From Acidobacteriota bacterium (GTDB lineage Bacteria; Acidobacteriota; Blastocatellia; Pyrinomonadales; Pyrinomonadaceae), in the NCBI GenBank assembly GCA_023436495.1, contig JAEZIT010000081.1, positions 1-27,166 of the forward strand: 27,166 bases of DNA. The letters are read 5' to 3'. Below are positions 5,773 through 13,509 of this stretch, piece after piece. The notes beneath the pieces are model-generated. The model did not search any database. It worked only from the letters and a program-made list of their open reading frames with translations, and was not told the DNA's origin. Each line of letters starts with the position of its first letter. Position 1 is the first letter of the stretch. The position numbers and the translations under genes are program-made.

Positions 5773-6837
5773 ATGTACGACCTGATCATCATCGGTGCCG
5801 GGCCGGCCGGTATTTCCGCGGCATTCGAGGCAAAGCGCGCTGGGCTGAACTATGTCGTGATCGAGAAAGGGTTGATCGGCAATACGATCTATAACTATCC
5901 GGTCGGGCTGACGGTGTTTTCGACGACGAACGAGCTTGAGTTCCAAGAAGGCGCGTTGCGGCCGGCGAGAGAGAAGCCGACCCGTGAGGAGCTGTTGTCG
6001 TATTATGTGCGGTTCGTGCTGGATAATGAGCTGAATATAAGGACCGAGGAACGGGTAGTCGGTGTGGAGCCTTCACCGCATATACGCGGGCAAGACGTCG
6101 TTCACGCAAAGTCGCAAAGCCGGATAGGAATACAAAAGGAAGAAGAAGTAGAGGATTCGGGTGAATGTGGTTTTTTGGTCACGACCGATAAAGGAAAGTA
6201 CGAAGCGCGGAATGTGCTGTTTGCGATCGGTGCCATGGACCATCCGCGGCGGTTAAATGTTCCGGGCGAAGACCTGCCGAAGGTGCACGATCACTTTCGC
6301 GAGACGTATCCGTGGGTCAAGAAAAACGCGTTGATCGTGGGCGGTGGTAATTCGGCGGGCGAGGCGGCGTTGTTCCTGGCGCAGGAAGGGGCGGAGACGA
6401 CGCTGGCCATATTTCGTGACGACTGGGAAAACACTGACCCGAAACAGGGCTGCATAAAATATTGGGTCAAGCAGCCGCTGGAAGAGGAGTTGAAGGAGCA
6501 TTGCCTGAAGCTGTTCTTTTTGGGCAAGGTCCTGGAAATACGCGAGCGGGACGTGGTGCTGGAAAACGAAAATGGCGAGACGGTGACGATCGAGAATGAC
6601 GTGGTATTCGTTCTGATCGGTTCGGATGCGGACCTGACGATGCTGCGGGGATTGGGAGTCGAAACTGTGCAGGGAAAATATGGGCCGGTGCCTGTTTACG
6701 ATCCGGAGACGTTCGAGACGAATGTGCCGGGAATATATGTCGCGGGGCATTTTACAAACGAACGGCACATTAAGGAAGCGATCGCCGTCCCGAAGCGTTT
6801 GATACCGAGATTGGCGGAAAAAACGGCAGCGCGGTGA
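5773..6837 (+). CDS. YpdA/thioredoxin-reductase-like FAD-NAD(P)H oxidoreductase
   Basis: 354 residues. The FAD-binding GAGPAG is at 9-14, the NAD(P)H-binding GGGNSAGE at 190-197, and a C-terminal FAD motif at GIYVAGHF. The closest family I recognise is the putative bacillithiol disulfide reductase YpdA (usually about 325 residues). There is no CxxC of classical thioredoxin reductase. In addition the position of the N-terminal Cys of YpdA proteins (GGGPCG, Cys14 in Staphylococcus aureus) is Ala here (GAGPAG), so bacillithiol reductase activity is doubtful. About 30 extra residues (roughly 101-130, SPHIRGQDVVHAKSQSRIG onward) sit between VVGVEP and CGFLVTTDKG, and their DNA contains a dispersed ACGCAAAGTCGCAAAG repeat. 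Probably co-transcribed with the 87-residue gene before it. Confidence 0.8.
   Translation: MYDLIIIGAGPAGISAAFEAKRAGLNYVVIEKGLIGNTIYNYPVGLTVFSTTNELEFQEGALRPAREKPTREELLSYYVRFVLDNELNIRTEERVVGVEPSPHIRGQDVVHAKSQSRIGIQKEEEVEDSGECGFLVTTDKGKYEARNVLFAIGAMDHPRRLNVPGEDLPKVHDHFRETYPWVKKNALIVGGGNSAGEAALFLAQEGAETTLAIFRDDWENTDPKQGCIKYWVKQPLEEELKEHCLKLFFLGKVLEIRERDVVLENENGETVTIENDVVFVLIGSDADLTMLRGLGVETVQGKYGPVPVYDPETFETNVPGIYVAGHFTNERHIKEAIAVPKRLIPRLAEKTAAR
6073..6162 (+). repeat. Probable in-frame repeat insertion within the flavoprotein gene
   Basis: TTCACGCAAAGTCGCAAAGC at 6101-6120 matches the common intergenic repeat type TTCACGCAAAGxCGCAAAG. It sits in a segment of about 90 bases without counterpart in the family, encoding charged, low-complexity sequence (KEEEVEDSG). 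The frame is kept. Confidence 0.55.
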
Positions 6838-6867
6838 CCGGAGATCTCCGATGCGGCCGCGCTGCCG
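6824..6867. terminator. Nested palindrome between convergent genes
   Basis: CGGCAGCGCGG (6824-6834) pairs perfectly with CCGCGCTGCCG (6857-6867). Inside it is the 12-base palindrome CGGAGATCTCCG (6839-6850). The left arm includes the last codons of the flavoprotein gene, and the facing exported-protein gene ends 16 bases away. It probably ends transcripts from both sides, though there is no T run. Confidence 0.55.
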
Positions 6868-6882
6868 GTATTGCGTGAATCT

Positions 6883-7962
6883 CTACTGCTGCGGTTTCGT
6901 CTTTCGGACGAAGACCTTCGTGTTCTTGAATTTATCCGCGATGTTCGCGGGGTTTATTTCGTAATTCGTTACTTCGAAGACCTCGTCAGCGGCGCCGTTG
7001 ACGGTTTGCGTCCACCGGAAGGGAAGCTGTACGCCATTGACGCTCCGGTAATCTGAGAACCTCAATTGAAATTCAGCGGCCGCGGCCGCGTCATCCATTT
7101 TCTTCGTAAAGATCACATTGTCCCTTTCGCCGTCTGCCGGCGCGTTCTGGCTGCGTTTGAAATGGATGATCTGCGGCATCTGCTCGCCGGAATAGCTGAT
7201 CATTAGCGGGAGGCTGGTCGAACGGCTGAGATAGATCTTGACGCTGCCGCCGGGAAGTTCGGCATTGACGATATCGGCGGAAACGCCGTCAACGCTGCCT
7301 TCGCCCGCGAAGGTGTACGCAACGTCCGATCCTTCAGGTGCGGAAAGCAGAAGCGCGAGCGTCGTGCGGGCAAGTTCGTTCTGTTTAACGGAGGCATCGG
7401 GGCCTTTTGCCACGCGTGTCATGATGACTTCCTTGCCGTTCGGGTCAACGAATTTGCCGTCTTTTTCGGTGAGTTCAGAGACGGTGCCGTCTTTTGTGCG
7501 AACGACGACACGCTGGCCGTTCTCGGATGTGAATTCAGCGGGTGCTCTGTCGCCTTTGACGATCACTTTGCGTAAGCCGCCTTCGGCGCCTACGGTCTCA
7601 GCGGCGTCTTTGCTCATGACGATGACCTCGACACGTTTTTCGGCCCCGGCCGCCGCGTCCCCGGCGTCACCGAGCCTGACGGTCTTCATGAGCCTATCGG
7701 GGAGCTGCATCGCGATCTCGGTCTCGCCCTGAATGGTCTGTTCAGTGCCTTCGATCTTTAATGTCTTTGTTGTGCGGCCGACGATGGTCATCGAGCGGAC
7801 CTCGGCGATGGCGGCGTCACCGCCGATGGCGACACGAGCGCGGCGAATGAGTTCGAGAGCCTTTTCGTCAGACTTGAATCGGGCACCTGCTTTTTCGACA
7901 AGTGCTCCCATACCTACGAAAAATACTGCAGCACAAAGGATAGATACTATGAAATTTTTCAT
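6883..7962 (-). CDS. Exported protein of unknown function
   Basis: 359 residues from the ATG at 7962, chosen because GGAGG is correctly spaced before it and a signal peptide follows at once (MKNFIVSILCAAVFFVGMGA, cleavage near ALVEKAGA). The mature part begins KALELIRRARVAIGG. It is rich in beta-strand wording, with a middle block like VVVRTKDGTVSELTEKDGK and a C-terminal YRSVNGVQLPFRW motif. Such SVNGVxLPFR endings are seen in periplasmic proteins of Acidobacteria and near LolA-like or M16-type proteins, but I cannot name a family with certainty. No cysteine for lipidation is evident at the cleavage site. It is transcribed divergently from the histidine kinase gene and convergently with the flavoprotein gene. 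Confidence 0.8.
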   Translation of the reverse strand: MKNFIVSILCAAVFFVGMGALVEKAGARFKSDEKALELIRRARVAIGGDAAIAEVRSMTIVGRTTKTLKIEGTEQTIQGETEIAMQLPDRLMKTVRLGDAGDAAAGAEKRVEVIVMSKDAAETVGAEGGLRKVIVKGDRAPAEFTSENGQRVVVRTKDGTVSELTEKDGKFVDPNGKEVIMTRVAKGPDASVKQNELARTTLALLLSAPEGSDVAYTFAGEGSVDGVSADIVNAELPGGSVKIYLSRSTSLPLMISYSGEQMPQIIHFKRSQNAPADGERDNVIFTKKMDDAAAAAEFQLRFSDYRSVNGVQLPFRWTQTVNGAADEVFEVTNYEINPANIADKFKNTKVFVRKTKPQQ

Positions 7963-8121
7963 TATTAGCCTCCGGAAAATTAATTTTAGAACGAAACCGG
8001 ACATTTACTGCAATTGCGTCCGTGTTCCGTTCGTTGGAATGGATGATGTCACAGCGGGCGGGGTGATTGGTTAAGGCGATGCAAAGAATTTGTTAAGAAT
8101 GTAAAATGTGCGGAAAACGCG

Positions 8122-8151
8122 TTGTTTGGTGATGGGCGCTCCGTGCATAAT
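8122..8151 (+). promoter_or_regulatory. Promoter candidate for the two-component pair
   Basis: TTGTTT (8122-8127) and CATAAT (8146-8151) are 18 bases apart and 45 bases before the kinase start, in the divergent interval. Confidence 0.4.
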
Positions 8152-8196
8152 TGCGGTTATGCGGCAAAGAGCGACGTTCTTTTTCGCGTTATTTAA

Positions 8197-10017
8197 ATGG
8201 TAATGAAACGTTCGTGGACAATGATCGCGGTGATCGCAGGTTTGGCGATTATTATCGCCGTGCTCGCCGCTACGCAGTACAAATGGCAGACGCAGGCCAG
8301 CGAAGCCGAACGCGAGCGGATGCTGAAACGCGTCGAAGCAGACACGCAGCGCTTTGCTGAGGATTTCAACAAGGAGATCCAATCGGCGTATTTCAATTTT
8401 CAGACGCCTGTTGCTGCGTTGAAAACCGGCGATCTTCGCGATTTGAATGAACGGTATGCGTTTTGGAAGGGGAAGGCGGCGTTCCCGGAATTGATACGCG
8501 AAATTTATTACATCCCGGCGGATGCGGCAGAGGAAGTCCGCCGTTATGACGCTGCCGCGGGGACGTTGACGGCGACGGAGATCCCCGACGATGTGCGCGT
8601 ACTGCGCGAACGGATCGAGGCGGACGCGAATGTGCGGCCGGTACACGAAGACCTGTTCGCATTGGCGGTTCCGCTGTACAACGAAGATTCGCGCGTCGAA
8701 CGGATCTTGATCCGTCAGACGAAGGCTCCCAACGGTACGGAACAGGCGGCTCCGCCGGTCAGGATGAGGCCGCGCGACGCGACGCTGGCGGTGATGCTGG
8801 ACGAAAGGGTCATAAAGGAGCAGCTGCTGCCAAGCCTCGCGGCAAAATATTTCGGCGAGGGTAATTACAATATAAAGGTCGCGGATACGGCGGGCGTGCC
8901 GGTCTTTACGTTTGGCGGGACAGCGGACGTGCCGGAAGCTTCGGCTCGGCTGTTTGATATTTCCCCGACAAATGTCATCTTTTTTGCGAACCGGGAATTG
9001 ATGCCGAAGATCGCCGAAGCGGGCGGGAACACGGTCGTAAACCAGCGGATCGAAAGCCATACGATCACAAAGTCGCCGGCGGACGGCGGAACAGGACAGC
9101 GGTTCGAGATGGAGTTGAAAAATGGCGGCGACGTGAAAACGAGGACGACGGTTTTTTCGGCGGCCGCGACGGACACGGCTCCGTGGAACCTCGGCGTGCA
9201 GCACGTATCGGGATCGATCGGCGGATTCATCGATGGCGAGCGGAACAGGAACCTGCTGATCGGAGCGGGCGTTTACCTGCTGCTGATCGGCGGGATCGCG
9301 GCAATTTTAATATCGTCGGCGCGGGCAAAGCGTTTCGCACAGCGGCAGATCGATTTTGTTTCAAGTGTCTCACACGAATTCCGCACGCCGCTGGCGGTAA
9401 TATATTCGGCGGGCGAGAACCTTGCGGACGGTGTGACTAAGGACGAAGAGCAAGTCGCGCGATACGGGAACCTCATAAAGGGCGAAGGTAAGCGGCTGTC
9501 AGGTATGGTCGAACAGATCCTGGAATTTGCCGGCGCGCGCTCGGGCAGGCGGAAATACAATTTCAAGACGGTGGATCCCGCTGAAGTGATCGAAAGCGCC
9601 GTTTCGGAGTGTGGCGATCTGATCGAGATGAACGGATCTACGGTCGTCAAAGACATCGCGGACGGATTGCCGGCGATTAATGGGGATAGAGACGCGCTGG
9701 TGAGTTCGGTCGGTAACCTGATCGCGAACGCGGTCAAATACAGCAGTGGCCGCCGCAACATCCGCGTCAGCGCGAACAACGGCGGGAACTCGGTTCGCCT
9801 CTCCGTCGAGGACGATGGGATCGGGATCCCGAAGGGCGAGCTCAAACATATTTTCGAGCCGTTCTATCGCGGCCGCGAGGCGGTCGATTCGCAGATACAC
9901 GGCAGCGGTTTGGGCCTGAGCATTGTAAAGAACGTCGCCGAGGCGCACGGCGGCGGCGTCACCGCCGAAAGCGTCCATGGAAGCGGAAGCAAGTTCACGA
10001 TCGAGATCCCGGTATGA
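8197..10017 (+). CDS. Membrane sensor histidine kinase
   Basis: 606 residues. TM1 is at about 8-25, a long external region at about 27-350 and TM2 at about 352-374. Only about a dozen residues separate TM2 from the dimerisation helix, so there is no HAMP domain. HisKA: VSSVSHEFRTPLA with the phosphorylated His at 393. HATPase_c: N box NLIANAVKYS (507-516), G1 DDGIG (539-543), FEPFYRG (553-559) and G2 GSGLGLS (569-575). The external region matches no sensor family I can name; it is two stretches of mixed sequence without cysteines. Its TGA overlaps the ATG of the response regulator (ATGA), so the pair is translationally coupled. An in-frame second ATG at 8203 is a possible alternative start. 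The signal sensed is unknown. Confidence 0.93.
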   Translation: MVMKRSWTMIAVIAGLAIIIAVLAATQYKWQTQASEAERERMLKRVEADTQRFAEDFNKEIQSAYFNFQTPVAALKTGDLRDLNERYAFWKGKAAFPELIREIYYIPADAAEEVRRYDAAAGTLTATEIPDDVRVLRERIEADANVRPVHEDLFALAVPLYNEDSRVERILIRQTKAPNGTEQAAPPVRMRPRDATLAVMLDERVIKEQLLPSLAAKYFGEGNYNIKVADTAGVPVFTFGGTADVPEASARLFDISPTNVIFFANRELMPKIAEAGGNTVVNQRIESHTITKSPADGGTGQRFEMELKNGGDVKTRTTVFSAAATDTAPWNLGVQHVSGSIGGFIDGERNRNLLIGAGVYLLLIGGIAAILISSARAKRFAQRQIDFVSSVSHEFRTPLAVIYSAGENLADGVTKDEEQVARYGNLIKGEGKRLSGMVEQILEFAGARSGRRKYNFKTVDPAEVIESAVSECGDLIEMNGSTVVKDIADGLPAINGDRDALVSSVGNLIANAVKYSSGRRNIRVSANNGGNSVRLSVEDDGIGIPKGELKHIFEPFYRGREAVDSQIHGSGLGLSIVKNVAEAHGGGVTAESVHGSGSKFTIEIPV

Positions 10018-10694
10018 AGATCCTGCTGATCGAAGACGAAGAAGGATTGGTGATGACGCTGACCGACCGGCTGAGAAGCGAAGGCTTTTCGGTACGTTCG
10101 GAAACAGACGGCACCGCGGGCCTCAAATCGGCGCTGGGCGAGGCGTTCGACGCGATCATTCTGGACGTGATGCTGCCGGGGATGAGCGGTTATGACATTT
10201 GCCGCGACCTGAGGCGAGCGGGAAATTCGACGCCTGTGCTGATGTTGACGGCGAAAGGCGAGACGATCGACAAGGTACTGGGGCTCAAATTGGGCGCAGA
10301 CGATTATTTGACGAAGCCGTTCGAGGTGATCGAATTGCTGGCGCGGATCGAAGCGCTGCTTCGACGGGCTCCTGCGGCGGCGAGCTCGAACGGCGATCAT
10401 TTCCGTTTCGGCGACATTGCCGTTGATTTCAAGCGTGCGGAAGTCCGGCGCGGGCCGACGGCGGTCGACCTGTCGGCGATGGAATTCAAGCTGCTGCAGT
10501 ACCTGATAAACAACCGCGGACAAGTTCATTCGCGGGATAACCTGCTGGACGCGGTCTGGGGTTACGACGCGATGCCGACGACGCGGACGGTGGACGTCCA
10601 TATTGCATGGCTTAGGCAAAAGCTCGAGGAAAATCCGAAACATCCGAACTATATCCAGACTGTTCACGGGCTCGGGTATAAATTCGTCGCTTAG
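10014..10694 (+). CDS. OmpR/PhoB-family response regulator
   Basis: 226 residues. Receiver domain 1-118 with acidic pocket E7-D8, phospho-acceptor D51 (IILDVMLPGMSGYD), T79 and K101 (YLTKPF). C-terminal winged helix about 130-226 (LSAMEFKLLQYLINNRG, then TRTVDVHIAWLRQKLE and VHGLGYKF). It is the cognate partner of the kinase directly upstream, which it overlaps by four bases. It presumably binds DNA as a dimer after phosphorylation; its targets cannot be read from the window. It ends two bases from the converging IPT/NHL gene. Confidence 0.95.
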   Translation: MKILLIEDEEGLVMTLTDRLRSEGFSVRSETDGTAGLKSALGEAFDAIILDVMLPGMSGYDICRDLRRAGNSTPVLMLTAKGETIDKVLGLKLGADDYLTKPFEVIELLARIEALLRRAPAAASSNGDHFRFGDIAVDFKRAEVRRGPTAVDLSAMEFKLLQYLINNRGQVHSRDNLLDAVWGYDAMPTTRTVDVHIAWLRQKLEENPKHPNYIQTVHGLGYKFVA

Positions 10695-10695
10695 A

Positions 10696-11724
10696 TCAAG
10701 TTAGAAGCGTTCCGTAGATGCCGAGAGGCAGCGAATACGCCGTATCGCGCGTAGCGACGATCATTTCGCCTTGCCGCGAGAAACAAAGCCCGACAATATT
10801 GCCGCCGGCGACGACGGTCTCTGCGGAGGATCCGTCGGCGGAAATGCGCGCGATGCCGTGTTTGCCGTGATAACAAGCGGCGACGTAGAGATTTCCGTCG
10901 GTATCGAAGGCGAGGCCCTGCGGTCGGCCGAAGCCGCGGAAATGGCTGCTGACGGAGCCGTCTTCGTGGACGGCATAGACGCTGTCGTAGCTTGCCAGGC
11001 CCGGCGCGGTGACGTAAAGAACGCCGTCGGGGCCGAACGCGAGGTGATAGGCAGCGACGGACGGTTCGAGCACGGCGAACGTTTCGGCACGGCCTTCGTC
11101 CGGAATGCGGTAGATCGTGCCGCTGCGGTCGCCGACGTATAGAACGCCGTAGCTGTCGAACGCAATACCCGTCGCAATTCCGAAACCGCCGATCACCGCT
11201 TCGATCTCGTCTTCGCCAGAAATGCGGTAAACCTCGCCTTCTGCGCGGTTCGAGACGTAAAGGTTTCCATCGGGATCGAAAGCAAGGCCCGTCGGATTCA
11301 GAACATCGACACGCATTCGGTGCACGTAGCCGTCCGATTCGAGCCTGAAAAGAGTGGCATCAAGATGCTGGCCGCGCGAGCCGGAAACCGTAAGGATGAT
11401 CGAATCGTCCTTCGGGTCAACGACCGGATTGGCGACGATGTGCATGTCGGATGTGAGCTTGGCACCGAGCGTGATCGGGAATGCATCGCTTATCTCGCCG
11501 CCGCTGGACAGCACGATCTCGCCTTTCGGGTCGAATTGGTGTTCTGGGACGATCGCAACGACCCGGCGAGAAGACGCTCCAACAAGTGTTCCCGCCTCGC
11601 CGTTGAACAGGCAGCCGTAATCATTGCCGTAACCGGCCGAAAAACCGCTGCATTCAATAGAGATCTCGCCGCCGGGTATGGCCGCCGAGGGATATGCCGA
11701 AATGATCGAGCCTGCCTTGTTCAT
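10696..11724 (-). CDS. IPT/TIG plus NHL/SMP-30-like beta-propeller protein
   Basis: 342 residues from the ATG at 11724 (MNKAGSIISAYPSAAIPGGE); the frame extends to a TTG at 11802, but the homologous part begins at IISAYPSAAIPGG. The N-terminal 95 residues resemble an IPT/TIG Ig-like domain. From about residue 130 there are repeated blade motifs: GLAFDPDGNLYVSNR, GIAFDSYGVLYVGDR, HLAFGPDGVLYVTA, GLAFDTDGNLYVAA. These are typical of NHL or SMP-30/gluconolactonase propellers. There is no signal peptide, so the protein appears cytoplasmic unless exported otherwise. No catalytic residues can be assigned with confidence, and the function is unknown. It is convergent with the response regulator gene. 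Confidence 0.85.
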   Translation of the reverse strand: MNKAGSIISAYPSAAIPGGEISIECSGFSAGYGNDYGCLFNGEAGTLVGASSRRVVAIVPEHQFDPKGEIVLSSGGEISDAFPITLGAKLTSDMHIVANPVVDPKDDSIILTVSGSRGQHLDATLFRLESDGYVHRMRVDVLNPTGLAFDPDGNLYVSNRAEGEVYRISGEDEIEAVIGGFGIATGIAFDSYGVLYVGDRSGTIYRIPDEGRAETFAVLEPSVAAYHLAFGPDGVLYVTAPGLASYDSVYAVHEDGSVSSHFRGFGRPQGLAFDTDGNLYVAACYHGKHGIARISADGSSAETVVAGGNIVGLCFSRQGEMIVATRDTAYSLPLGIYGTLLT

Positions 11725-11910
11725 TATTTCACCGAAGCCGTAAAAGATAGATTCTACAAGGTTCCAGTGTGAAAGTTCAAAGATGTGCAGCGGGTTCAAC
11801 AATGGCGGACCAAGACCTTAATAATGCGATCGCCCCAACACGGACCAGCCGCGCGCGGTAAATTGGATGCGGTATATTCAAAAAAATGTTTGACCTGCAG
11901 GCCTTGAAGC

Positions 11911-11926
11911 AAGTAAACTTGTTTAC
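11911..11926. promoter_or_regulatory. Palindromic site in the pilT upstream region
   Basis: GTAAAC-TT-GTTTAC (11913-11926) is a perfect inverted repeat, overlapped by AAGT-AA-ACTT. It lies in the 271-base divergent interval between the propeller gene and pilT and could be an operator. No regulator is identified. Confidence 0.35.
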
Positions 11927-11995
11927 GGCGGTTTATCGCTGTTAATCAATCCCACTGGCACCTGCGGCCGTCGCCCTTCGAGTCATTCAGAATTT

Positions 11996-13150
11996 ATGCC
12001 GAACAGAATCGACGATCTATTGCGCATGGCAATAAGTTTTGGGGCATCCGACCTTCATCTTCGGGCGGGCTCTTTTCCTGTCATTCGCGTTCACGGCGAA
12101 CTGAAGCCGCTATCCGGCGCGACCCGTCTGTCGCAGGACGAAACGCTTGAAATGGCGTTCGCGATGATGTCGAATCGTCAAAAACAGCATTTCAAAGAGG
12201 TTTTTGAGGTCGATATCGGCTATGGCGTGACCGGTTTGGGGCGATTCCGCGTAAATATCTTTCAACAAAGGAATTCCATCGGCATCGTCGCGCGCGTCAT
12301 TTCGGACGACATACGCGATTTTACGGAACTGGGGCTGCCGCCGATCCTCTCGACGATCGCGGACGAACAGCGCGGGTTGATATTGGTTACCGGAACGACG
12401 GGTTCGGGTAAATCGACGACGCTTGCGGCGGTGGTCGATCATATAAACAAGACACGGAATTCGCACATCGTCACGATCGAAGACCCGATCGAATTCCTGC
12501 ATCGCGACAAACGTTCTTATATCACACAGCGCGAAGTGGACGTCGATACAAGGAATTTTGCAGAAGCCTTGCGCGGCAGTTTGCGTCAGGACCCGGACGT
12601 GATATTGGTCGGCGAAATGCGTGACCTCGAGACGATCGAGACGGCTTTGGTGGCGGCCGAGACGGGGCACCTGGTGCTTTCGACGCTGCATACGCTGGAT
12701 GCGTCGGAGACGTTAACTCGTATCATTTCAGCATTTCCGCCGTATCAGCAGAAATCCATACGAATCCAGTTGGCCGGGCTTTTAAAAGCTGTCGTTTCGC
12801 AGCGCCTGATGCGGTCGACGGCAGCCGGCGGGCGCGTTCCGGCGGTCGAGGTATTGATATCGACGCCGCTGATACGCGATTGTATCCTGCACGAAGACAA
12901 GACCATGTCGATCCGCGATGCCATAGCGGCGGGCACGTCGCAATACGGAATGCAGACGTTCGACCAATCGCTGTTCTACCTGTATCAATCGGGCCTGATC
13001 ACGCTTGAAGAAGCGCTTCGCGGATCGACCAATCCGGATGAATTCCGGCTGCGGCTTGCGGGCATACAGAGCACGACGAACCAGGCAAAGGAAGAGATGG
13101 AAAAACTGAGCGGCGTTGGTTCGCTGGCGGACGTTATTACACGGATGTAG
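11996..13150 (+). CDS. pilT: PilT-type twitching motility ATPase
   Basis: 384 residues, close to the usual 345-380. The N-terminal PAS-like domain has the signature GASDLHLRAGSFPVIRVHGE (16-35). RecA-like ATPase: Walker A GTTGSGKST (133-141), Asp box VTIEDPIEF (159-167), Walker B DPDVILVGEMRD (199-210), His box LSTLHT (228-233). The C-terminal IRDCILHE segment stands where PilT has AIRNLIRE, which is needed for retraction. PilT hexamers power retraction of type IV pili at the inner membrane base. No other pil gene is in the window, so this copy stands alone. A perfect terminator follows. Confidence 0.93.
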   Translation: MPNRIDDLLRMAISFGASDLHLRAGSFPVIRVHGELKPLSGATRLSQDETLEMAFAMMSNRQKQHFKEVFEVDIGYGVTGLGRFRVNIFQQRNSIGIVARVISDDIRDFTELGLPPILSTIADEQRGLILVTGTTGSGKSTTLAAVVDHINKTRNSHIVTIEDPIEFLHRDKRSYITQREVDVDTRNFAEALRGSLRQDPDVILVGEMRDLETIETALVAAETGHLVLSTLHTLDASETLTRIISAFPPYQQKSIRIQLAGLLKAVVSQRLMRSTAAGGRVPAVEVLISTPLIRDCILHEDKTMSIRDAIAAGTSQYGMQTFDQSLFYLYQSGLITLEEALRGSTNPDEFRLRLAGIQSTTNQAKEEMEKLSGVGSLADVITRM

Positions 13151-13174
13151 AGGGAACAGCCAGGCGGGAAATAG

Positions 13175-13206
13175 ACGCCCTTTCGGGACGGTACCCGAAA
13201 GGGCGT
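13175..13206 (+). terminator. Terminator hairpin after pilT
   Basis: ACGCCCTTTCGGG (13175-13187) and CCCGAAAGGGCGT (13194-13206) form a perfect 13-bp stem with loop ACGGTA. Only a short TTCC follows, so it is not a classical T-run terminator. Confidence 0.75.
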
Positions 13207-13269
13207 TTCCGTGTGCGATGGCAAAAAGAAGCAAATATAGGTAATTCAAGCCTTTTGCGCGCTCAAGTC

Positions 13270-13299
13270 TTGACATAAAACGCTATGCGCGTGTAAATT
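13270..13299 (+). promoter_or_regulatory. rpsA promoter candidate
   Basis: TTGACA (13270-13275) is a consensus -35. TAAATT (13294-13299) follows after 18 bases, or TGTAAA (13292-13297) after 16 bases. The start of rpsA is about 210 bases downstream. Confidence 0.6.
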
Positions 13300-13348
13300 T
13301 TAGTTTTATCACGACAGGCGAATTTGTCCGGAGGCGACGCAGAAAATA

Positions 13349-13489
13349 ATGCCCTTCTCACATCTTGTATTCCGCATCAAAAAGACACAAGCAGGAGCCG
13401 ACAGAGAGAGGACCATTCGCAAAGGTAATAAAAACATCGCAAAATTCACGGCCGGTATTCGCGTGGAATATTCGGCTAAAATTAAATAA
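13349..13489 (+). CDS. Possible 46-residue basic leader ORF upstream of rpsA
   Basis: ATG at 13349, product MPFSHLVFRIKKTQAGADRE continuing to EYSAKIK, stop TAA at 13487-13489, 20 bases before the rpsA ATG. The peptide is strongly basic (about 11 Lys/Arg of 46). A GGAGG at 13330-13334 is 14 bases before the ATG, farther than ideal. The ORF fills most of the rpsA leader and its stop overlaps the AAAGGA that might serve rpsA, so coupling of the two is conceivable. It could equally be a chance frame in a structured leader. I recognise no homolog. Confidence 0.3.
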   Translation: MPFSHLVFRIKKTQAGADRERTIRKGNKNIAKFTAGIRVEYSAKIK

Positions 13490-13509
13490 AGGACGTCAAG
13501 CAGATTTAA

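Larger units (their letters stand above)
13151..13509. other. pilT-rpsA interval: terminator, promoter and long rpsA leader
   Basis: Holds the terminator at 13175-13206, a sigma70-like promoter at 13270-13299, and a leader of about 200 bases before rpsA. The leader contains a 46-codon ORF listed separately. The AAAGGA nearest to the rpsA start ends about 17 bases before the ATG, too far for a standard site, as often found for S1 genes. Confidence 0.6.

Noticed and set aside
5377..5946. 189-codon minus-strand frame over the 87-residue gene
   Set aside because: It runs into the flavoprotein start and repeat sequence; operon spacing favours the plus strand.
8071..9204. 377-codon minus-strand frame opposite the kinase sensor region
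   Set aside because: Arg/His-rich shadow without domain wording, covering the kinase promoter.
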